In this document: positions 56,748 to 64,000 of the stretch, piece by piece
Numbering within the stretch: the first letter of the stretch is position 1
How the letters are laid out: each line of letters opens with the position of its first letter
Assembly: GCA_022478985.1 (NCBI GenBank)
Contig: JAKSZP010002670.1
Coordinates: 1 to 64,000 of the forward strand
Length of the DNA: 64,000 nt
DNA from: Massospora cicadina
Taxonomy: Eukaryota > Entomophthoromycota > Entomophthoromycetes > Entomophthorales > Entomophthoraceae
Direction of reading: 5' to 3'
Program-made: the position numbers and the translations under genes
Notes under the pieces: generated by a model
The model's input: the letters and a program-made list of their open reading frames with translations, nothing else
Told to the model about the DNA's origin: nothing
Database searches by the model: none

Positions 56748-57894
56748 TGTTGGGATTTTTGCCCATATTCCCAGCCTGCTAGATTACCTAGTATCATTGG
56801 GGGGAAAAATTCCTAAAGCGAAGTGTAATGGAAATTGGTTGAACTGAATTTTGGAGGAACTACGTTTGGGGGATTTTAGGATATTTGTCTGGTCATATCC
56901 TTCAGGGATCGATCTGGATGAATACCTAATATCTCATCAGGCGGAGTTTCCAAAGAAGTAGGGGCATCTGATAGTGATTAACTATCAGGTGTACCAATTG
57001 GGATCAGTCAGGTTTCATCACCAACTTATTGGTAGAGAATAGCAAGTTGCAAGGCGAGTGATGCTGCCTGCAACTAGTGATTCAATCAGTTGGTGCGTGA
57101 CCTGCCTTAATGGGTAAAAAGTCCCATTACCTAAGCAGGTCGCTAGCCAATTATGGTTGTTTCACTTGGATCGAGAGTAAAACGTTAGGGACAGGTTTCT
57201 TACTCTTTCCATTTGAGGTCTCGAGGTTGTCCAACGTTGGAATCCTAGCCAGGATGGGGAAGACCATTGCTGCTGAGACGAGGAAGGGTGATTCAATGGC
57301 AACGGCTGCTGTTTCATTGATTAGGTGTCAACTGAGGGTTAGACAGCTGAATCCTCTATAAATTCCCTAGGATTTACTCTAATAAAATAAAGCTAAAAAC
57401 ATATACACATATACATTACTACTTTAGAACATTATTAGTTTTATTAAAGATTTGGTAAAAGTTAGACTATCAGCATCTAGCGTGAAGATTCCATCTCAAA
57501 GATATTATTGCAGAAGGCAATAATTGGTAGACTCTCAGAGAAGAATAGAGATCTAAGCAGGGATCTAGAGACAAAGGGAACCATGGCTAAGGGATTGCTG
57601 CCGACTGTGTGTTGGGCCAAAGGAGACTGCCATCAGAGGATCTTAACAAAGATCAAGTGGACAGGATTACAGGGAACAAATTCCTTTGAGTACAATATCA
57701 AGTATTACAGAAATACCGGCCAAAGCATTGGGCCTGAAAATAATTATAACTCACCTACAGATAATAGTCGTCATACTATTATCAAATTATATATATTCTT
57801 ACAACGTGAGGTGCACGAGGAAATTAAACCTGTGCAGTAGAAAGATTACTAGGGTTGACCTCCAATAATTAACCCAACGGAGTAAATTTTTACA
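56748..57894 (+). repeat. 5' LTR of a family E element
   Basis: This 1147-bp unit starts TGTTGGGATTTTTGCCC and ends AAATTTTTACA. It is homologous end to end with the solo LTR 37564-38708. It is followed three bases later by a primer-binding site and then a gag-like frame, so it is a 5' LTR. A canonical 5-bp duplication cannot be tested because the 3' LTR was not found. Like the solo copy it contains a broken frame (57508-57840) with EKNRDLSRDLETK. Confidence 0.82.
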
Positions 57895-57897
57895 AGT

Positions 57898-57915
57898 TGG
57901 TGCTCACTACAGGGG
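57898..57915 (+). other. tRNA primer-binding site, family E
   Basis: TGGTGCTCACTACAGGGG begins three bases after the LTR end and starts with TGG, complementary to the CCA of a tRNA 3' end. Nearly the same sequence follows D LTRs at 20104-20087 (17 of 18) and, weaker, 31018-31001. The tRNA identity was not determined. Confidence 0.7.
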
Positions 57916-57941
57916 TAGTTGAGTAGAAGAATCTATCAATA

Positions 57942-58112
57942 ATGCCATATAAAGAAGATGTTTCCAATTTTAAAGATAAGTTACTGAAGGAAGTAATGAA
58001 GGTGGAATGTGAAGAGGATCACCTTCAGTGGCATTCACCCAACTCAGCAGTAGAGCTCCAAGTGAATCAAAATGAAGATACTCAAGTTCAGGGAAAAGGA
58101 CTTGCAGCCTAG
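57942..58112 (+). pseudogene. Short gag-like frame at the start of the E internal region
   Basis: ATG 57942 is the first ATG after the primer site and opens 56 codons (MPYKEDVSNFKDKLLKEVM onward), acidic and Gln/Asn-rich, to a TAG. Similar charged sequence continues in broken form to about 58.75 kb. No zinc knuckle or capsid motif was recognised; gag is inferred from position. Confidence 0.45.
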
Positions 58113-58799
58113 ATATGGAACAATCTAGTGCTGCAAGGAAACCAGTTCCACCAGACATATACTTGAGATGAAGAGTATCAGCAGGGCCAAATTGGGTTGG
58201 AATTGGGCCTGCTGTAGATAGTCCCAAGGAACAGCAGGATCAACTCAGGTTGAAATTGGATCCGCTTTAAATAGTCCTGAGGAGAGAGTGTTTAGATGAG
58301 GCATTGGACAAAATAAGAAGCAATCAATCCGGAGAATTGGATTGCCATACCAATGAAGAGATGAAGTCAAAAGAGGAAATGATTGATCCAAGATAGTGGA
58401 GGAAATTATTTGATTTAATAACACTCAATCACTGGTCAGAAGTTGCTGGAGACGAGTTCATCAATTCCAGAGACATTGGATGAAGCTAATGATGCCAGAA
58501 CGACCTGTGTAATTAAGGATAGCCATGAAGGCTGAAAATCGTTTTCAGGAGAAAAAATGAGCTGGACAATCAGATGAAACTGTTGGCTGATGAGATACAA
58601 AGATCTGAGAAGCATCAGTTTGCCAAATAAGAGATGAAATTAGGGCCTGATGGACGAATTTCCAGTCAGGATTAAAGGCCTAATTCAGGAGAACTGCCCA
58701 AAGTCAGCAAGTATGGCCTATACATGAGAAGACAGCGCTGCTGGTCATATAGGGAGAAAGGTTAATACTAATTGGTAGTATTGAGCCTAAGAGAAAATA
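58113..58799 (+). other. E internal region, decayed gag/protease candidate
   Basis: Glu/Lys/Gln-rich short frames continue in the plus sense with many stops. No protease DTG/DSG motif was read. Confidence 0.35.
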
Positions 58800-59060
58800 A
58801 TTGCAATGTCCCCAGCGGACCTCTGAACCATTAAATGGTTATGTCCTGAGATTTTGGTCAAGTCCCAGAAGGGGACCACTGAACCAAATGGTTGGTTAAA
58901 TCTTAAGAGGATAAGATTTTGAACCATGATAACTGGTAGGTTTAAGTACCCAGGACCCAGTTAAGATGAAGGGAAAGGAAGGACCTCTGAGCCTTTTTGT
59001 AGGTTGCAAGTCCCATTGCAAAAGAAAAATACAAAAAATATATAAAATATTAAAATATCG
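58800..59060 (+). repeat. Direct repeat upstream of E pol
   Basis: About 260 bases matching 62080-62335, including CTGGTAGGTTTAAGTGCCC-like and CAAGTCCCAT blocks. Each copy is internally repetitive, with GGACCNCTGAACC motifs recurring roughly every 60 bases. Confidence 0.75.
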
Positions 59061-59154
59061 ATTTTATGGTCTATGAGTTCAGACCTAAGAAGTGACAAGA
59101 AATCCTGATGGCTGAATGGAGGAAATTCCACCCTTGATGAGATGAAATTATCAG

Positions 59155-59500
59155 CTGGGGTAGCCAAAAAGTATCAACTATTGGTTGATTAAGAGCAACT
59201 CGCTGATCTGTTGGAAGGCCAGCAAGAGGAGATGCTCAAATTATTGAAAAGTATTGGAGAAAATTCGCCCAAAAATGACCAGGAAATTGGGATACACATG
59301 AAGTGAATTGCAAGGTCAATAATGGGGAAATCTGCTGATCAGGCCAAATTGAGACAATTCTACAATTTAGGGTCTCTCAATAAAATGGGATTACTGGCTG
59401 GAGCAGCCAAAAGCATCAACTTATTAGTTGATTGAGAGCAGCTCGCAGATCTGTCAGAAGGGCAGAAGGAGGAGGTGCTCAAATTATTTGAGAGATATTG
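59155..59500 (+). repeat. 245-bp tandem duplication at the start of pol
   Basis: 59155-59255 and 59400-59500 are close copies (AGCCAAAAG..ATCAACT, TTGGTTGATT..GAGCA, GCTCAAATTATT). Both encode the segment just before the reverse transcriptase. Confidence 0.8.
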
Positions 59501-62100
59501 GGAAGTATTTGCTCAGGATGATCATGATTTGGGATGCGCGCAAGGCATAATTCACAAAGTTGACACTGGAGAAAATTTACTGATAAGAATGAGACCAATC
59601 TGAAGATCAAAAGCCACTGAAGCAGTAGTGGAAGATGAGATCAGCAAACTAGTAAAGCATGGGCTTCTAGTTCCATCATCAAGTCCCTGGGCAAGCCCAA
59701 TTTTGATCATAAAGAAGAAAGATGGATTGAACTGGGTAGTGATTGACTATCGGAGGCTGAATAAAATTATGAAGAAGGATTCATATCCCCTACTGAGGAT
59801 TGACGATGCACTGGACTGATTAGGAGAAGCGAAGTATTTCTCCACAATGGACCTAATCTCAGGATTCTGGCAGATTGACTTGCCAGTAGAAGACCAGGAA
59901 AAATGTGCGATTATCATCGCACAGGGGTTATACCAGCTGACTAGGATGCCCCAGGGTCTTTGTAATGTGCCTGCGACGTTCCAGAGGGCCATGGACACGA
60001 TACTAAGTGACCTGTGGTTATTGTGTGTCCTGGTATATCTGGATGATATCAATGTGTTCAGTAGAACTTTACTGATCACCTTCAGCACTTGGAGGAAGTG
60101 TTTAAGAGACTGTCCACGGCTAATATGAAGATCAAGCCATGGAAGTGCCACTTCTTCAAGAAGGAGCTTGAATACCTGGGATTTGTAATCAACTCTAATG
60201 GATTGCAGCTGCAACCCCAGAAGATAGCAGCTATTGAACAGATGGCTGTGCCAAAGAGTGTCTGAGACATCCAATTATTCCTTGGGATGGTCAGATACTA
60301 TAGAAGATTTATTTGGGACTTCACTTAAATAGCTGAGCCTTTATTTCATTTATTAAAAGATTCAAAAAAAGGATTCATATGGAATAAAGAGGCCCAGGAC
60401 TCTTTTGATAAATTATGCTGGTACCTGATAAATTTGCCAGCTTCTGAAATATCCAAATTTCAATCGGGAGTTTATCATTCAAACCAATGCTTTGTTGACA
60501 GAAATTGGCGCTGTACTGAGCCAAGTAGATGAACTTGGGGATGAACATCTGGTGACATATGTGAGCCAGACACTCTCTGCCGCGGAGAGGAAGTACACTG
60601 TAACTGAGCATGAATGCCTTGTGGTCATTTATGCCTGTAAACAGTTTTGGGTGAATGTCCATGGAATGCACTTTAAGGTGGTGATGGACCACTATTTGTT
60701 GTGTTGGATGCACAACCTGCGGGAACCTAAAGGACAACTGGCCCAATGGGCACTCAAGCTTCAGGCTTATAATTACAAGATAGTCCACCGAGTGGGGGCT
60801 TCTCACCAGAACATGGATGGCTTATCACGGTTACCAATGGTTTAGTTGGTATATCCACAGGCGGATGAGCTATTCCAGAGAATGGTCAAAAGAATAATTG
60901 AGGTCAAGCCTTGAGAAACCCAAGGTGCACTTTAAAAAGTGATGAAAAACACCGAGATCATGGATGGACAAGTATTCAATATGATATATGGGAAACAGCT
61001 ATTATTCCCAAAACTGTCAGAGAGAGCAGTGATCGTTCAAGCCACTCATAAGGTTGTCGGGCATGGAGGCCTGATTAAAAATGACTGACCATATTCACCA
61101 GTATTATTACTGGGAATTGATTAATTATGATGTCTCAGACCATCTGGCTTGTTGCATGGAATGCCGACTGCATAAACCACACAGGAATACAACTGGATAC
61201 TGACTGGTCTGACCTGGATTTGCATGGCACATGGTGTCTATTGACATGATGGGACCATTGGCAATGAGTACAGGAGGGGTGAGATACATCATAATAGCCA
61301 TTGATCATCTGATGAGATGGGTCAAAACAAAAGCATTAACCCGAGTTGATGCTACCAGTACTGTGAGATTCATCCTGGATCAAGTAGTATACTGGCATGG
61401 GTGTCCACAAGCTATACTGAGCAATAATGGGACCAACTTCACATCCCATGTGATCCTGAGGCTAAACAAAATAATGGGGATCTGGGGAGTCATGTCAGTA
61501 CCATACCAGCTGGAGATGAACGGACTAGTAGAATGGGTCAATGGGACACTGGCTGCGATGCTGAGGAAGCTAGCTGCAGGGAGAACTTTCACGTGGGGAA
61601 TGTAACTGAGTTTGGTAACATTCGCCTAGAACATCAGTTATCATATGGCAACGGGAAATATGCCGTTTGAATTACTTCATGGGAGGAAGGTCACATTACC
61701 GCTGATATTATATTTGGTAGTAGAACCTACATTGGGGATGAGTACCAAACAATACCTGAATCGACTGATGAGTATTCTGATCAATATGCAATTGTAAGCA
61801 TTTGATACTACTTTAAAGAAAAGGATACAAGCGAAATTGACGAATGATTAGAACTGACTGCCATTAGAAGAATATCAAATAGAAGAAAGAGTCGCATATT
61901 GTGATATGCATGGTTTTAGATGAAGAAACAAGTTGGATGCGTTATGGTTGGGTTCATTCAAAGTAATCGCCAAGATGGCGACCAATGCTTATTCCATCAA
62001 GAATCTCTTGGATGAAAGAGTAGTAAATCTAGTCCACACTAAGTATTTAAAGTGGTGGATTGAAGAAAAAATAAAAAAAGAGTTCCCAAAGGACTGATGA
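59400..62100 (+). pseudogene. Ty3-type pol of the E element: RT, RNase H, integrase
   Basis: The reverse transcriptase has VEDEISKLVKHGLLVPSSSP, PILIIKKKDG, VIDYRRLNKI (59.74 kb), FSTMDLISGFWQIDLP (59.84 kb), MPQGLCNVPATFQRAMD (59.95 kb) and catalytic YLDD (60036-60047). RNase H (60.47-60.85 kb) has FIIQTNALLTEIGAVLSQ, where the first catalytic Asp is Asn, and TVTEHECLVVIYA. The integrase has a zinc domain with CCMECRLHK (61.15 kb) and a core SIDMMGPL (61.24 kb), then SNNGTNFTS (second catalytic Asp replaced by Asn, about 61.42 kb) and NGLVEWVNGTL (Glu kept). The protein ends KYLKWWIEEKIKKEFPKD, stop at 62096-62098. About eight stops, mostly TGA, break it. Confidence 0.88.
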
Positions 62101-62340
62101 ACCATTAAGTTGGTCATGTCCTAATGATTAGTTCAAGTCCAAAAAAGGACCTCTGAACCAATCTAGATGGTTAAGTCTGAAAAAAGGACCGCTGGACCAT
62201 AGAAAACTGGTAGGTTTAAGTGCCCGGGATCCAGTTTGCGGGGAAAAGATGGACCATTGAACCGAAACAAGGTCAAGTCCCATAGAAAAAAAGGGAAATA
62301 AAAATAAAAATATTGATAAAAGATATTGGAAAAAAAGAGA
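62080..62340 (+). repeat. Direct repeat overlapping the end of E pol
   Basis: Partner of 58800-59060. It begins within the last pol codons (EFPKD), so the upstream copy seems to be a displaced duplicate of the pol 3' end and its 3' untranslated sequence. Confidence 0.75.
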
Positions 62341-62695
62341 GAGCTGATATATTTATAAATTTTTATTTTTTATTGATTATCCTCAGTGCGGGGATGATTC
62401 CGCCTATGTCGCCTCTTGGAGGAGGGAGGATGGATTGCAGTAGGAAGGAATAGCCCATCAAAATAAATATGTGATCAGACATATGCAAGGGCGAGTCCTA
62501 CTAGAAACCACCTTTGTTGAGCTGATGCCAAGCCCTGAGAGAACATGACTAGGGGAAGTGAAATGAATATGTCAGAAGATGCCAATTGTGAAACCCTGGA
62601 GCGGGGTGAAAAACAGAAATAAAGGAAGAGGCAATTGGTGATTAACTCTGAGTAATCCTGATAGGCACTGGCACCAGAAGATTTGTCTTGAGTGC
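62341..62695. other. Region after E pol, nothing recognised
   Basis: It starts AT-rich, then GC-richer, with short frames only. No polypurine tract or LTR start was found directly after pol. Confidence 0.35.
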
Positions 62696-63544
62696 CTACT
62701 GATGGGCCTCATCAAGAACACCAAACATGTGAGCCAGCAGCAAAGAAGGAATACTCGATGGAGGTTGTTGAATCATACCCCCAATTAGCGCAATCAACGG
62801 AAGATAGCAATGGGAAGCTCCAGAGAAGAGGTAGTCATGAAAAGAACAGATTACATCCTGTAAACAACAACTATGGGCTTCGCGGAAGCTGAAGCTGAAT
62901 GACCAATGAAAATCAGGCGAGGCTGGAGGCTTTGTCGACCAACTTTGAAGAGCTTGGCTGTCAAAGTGGAGAGCATAAGTGGCAGTATCCTGATCCAGAA
63001 GGTTGTCCAGATCCGAGGGATTCAGTGCTAATGACAAAGACTCAGTGACCTGCACTCAAAGTTCATCATAGGGGAGCTAGGAATGAATGCTGTTCCCAAT
63101 TGAAAGCTCAGAAACCAGCACTGCGGGTTGGTAAAATTGACCGAGTCAGAAGAGGAAATCAGGGAGCAAATCTGACCCAGCCAGGAATGAACAATCTAAA
63201 GCAGTCAGCATATTCTCTGGAGTATCAACGATGATGTTCAAAGCCTCAGTGAAAGGAGCTGAATCCAGAAGGGTTTCAAAGTCTAACTCAGGGATTGACT
63301 GTAAGGGAAGAGTCAGCTGAGAGTTATTTGAAACAATGGCATGCCTGGTTTTGGTGGGATTGGATACCATTTCCAGTAACTCGATGGAAGGACTATCCTC
63401 TTGCACCAAACTAGGCATATGAGTCCTGGAAGGACCATAGAAGAGGTTCTGCCAAGCATCCTGACTCATCCGCTGGAAGAGGCGGAGGTCCAAATCTAAC
63501 AGACTGTTCAGAAGTTGCTGATAACGAGATTCTTAGTTTGACAT
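62696..63544 (-). pseudogene. Antisense coding-like region, two open blocks
   Basis: The minus strand carries an open block from an in-frame ATG (63544) that is stopped at codon 4 and then open to 63146, and a second block 63055-62696 in another frame. The protein would begin MSN and continue QQLLNSLLDLDLRLFQRMSQ, with acidic Leu-rich stretches (IPELDFETLLDS, ALNPSDLDNLLDQD). I recognise no family. It lies between a plus-strand pol and a plus-strand polypurine/LTR-like junction, i.e. antisense to the neighbouring retroelement. It could be an antisense accessory gene of an LTR element or an unrelated gene fragment. Confidence 0.4.
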
Positions 63545-63546
63545 AT

Positions 63547-63566
63547 GAGAAGGACTAGAGGGGGGA
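63547..63566 (+). other. Polypurine-tract candidate
   Basis: GAGAAGGACTAGAGGGGGGA lies directly before TGTTGGACTT. A purine run abutting a TG is the usual junction of internal region and 3' LTR. Confidence 0.5.
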
Positions 63567-64000
63567 TGTTGGACTTATATAGAAATTGACACTATGCACC
63601 CTACAATCCATTAGGCTCTAATTTCAGGAAATTAATTTCATAAAATCAATGAAATAAGCTTTACCAGGGGAAGTGTTAAGAATGACTTACAGCTAAAAGG
63701 TTATGAGTGAAATAACGAAGGTGAACATAAATAAGTATTCTTAATCAAGCCACAAAAATAAACATTGATGGCAAGAGTCTCCTGTCTAGGATGAGGAGAG
63801 AATCAGGAATTTTATGATGCTAGATCAAGAAACCTGAATATGACGGCGGGTCATATACCCTGATGAGGGCAAAACTGAATCCTGGAAAAAATATTGTCAC
63901 GAGTAAATTGATCAGCCTGGCATGACAAGAGGTCATGGGGACCGCGCTCTGAGTAGGCGGTAGTGAGGAGGAAGAGGAGGAATGCCATATGCCGAAGTTC
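63567..64000 (+). mobile_element. Possible LTR start, runs off the window
   Basis: Starts TGTTGGACTTATATAG after the purine tract. It does not align with the E LTR beyond TGTTGG, nor with C or D LTRs, so it would belong to another family or to a recombinant element. The end and any partner LTR lie outside the window. Confidence 0.4.

Noticed and set aside
57970..58227. An 85-codon minus-strand gene
   Set aside because: It is antisense to the gag-like frame following the primer site and has no homologue recognised; more likely a shadow frame.
58800..62340. The 260-bp direct repeats as LTRs of a short Ty3 element
   Set aside because: The right copy begins inside pol coding sequence, no TG...CA ends or target duplication were seen, and a 1.15-kb LTR with primer site lies further upstream.
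63567..64000. The 3' LTR of the E element
   Set aside because: After TGTTGG the sequence does not align with the E LTR at 56748 or the solo copy, so it cannot be its partner.
1..64000. CRISPR arrays, rRNA genes, bacterial operons or a virus genome
   Set aside because: No regularly spaced short repeats, no rRNA-like blocks, and all recognisable proteins are eukaryotic transposon proteins. No envelope-like gene was seen after either Ty3 pol.

Overview
The window is eukaryotic, repeat-dominated DNA. I found no host gene, rRNA or functional tRNA that I can defend. AT-rich spacer is packed with LINEs, a tRNA-derived SINE, Ty3-like LTR elements, solo LTRs and a mariner remnant. Most are decayed, and several are nested so that their relative ages can be read. 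The organism cannot be fixed from this window. The LINE proteins (RRM-like plus CCHC ORF1; APE endonuclease, reverse transcriptase and C-terminal Cys/His motif in ORF2) and the Ty3 pol sequences look to me most like those of large, transposon-swollen fungal genomes such as Entomophthorales or rusts. That is a weak inference.

Layout. 1-5.7 kb: a mariner fold-back and a minus-strand Ty3-like element (family D: LTR, gag, protease). 5.75-17.5 kb: a LINE of family L2 with a perfect 16-bp target duplication, into which a younger LINE of family L1 (6.43-12.88 kb) has inserted with its own 16-bp duplication. 17.5-25.4 kb: another D element, a solo LTR (family C) nested in it with a perfect TTAAT duplication, and a second C solo LTR on the other strand. 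25.4-28 kb: decayed Ty3 pol (family F). 28.5-40.3 kb: fragments of a gag/ORF1-only family (G), a compact D element with two LTRs, and a family E solo LTR. 40.9-46.1 kb: a second decayed L2 LINE. 46.95-47.24 kb: a SINE. 47.7-50 kb: D LTR sequence. 50.6-54.3 kb: an unclassified decayed gag-like stretch. 54.5-56.35 kb: a G copy. 56.75-62.3 kb: an E element with LTR, primer site, short gag-like frame and Ty3 pol. 62.7-64 kb: two antisense open frames and the start of another possible LTR.

The most interesting theme is a 3' tail of about 40 bases shared by the L2 LINEs, the SINE and the G elements. It suggests one reverse transcriptase (L2) supplying at least two non-autonomous passengers: a tRNA-SINE and a protein-coding, half-LINE-like element. 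Other points are an ATGA stop/start overlap joining ORF1 and ORF2 in L1, a primer-binding site reused by LTR families E and D, and catalytic Asp-to-Asn plus TGA losses suggesting decay by cytosine deamination.
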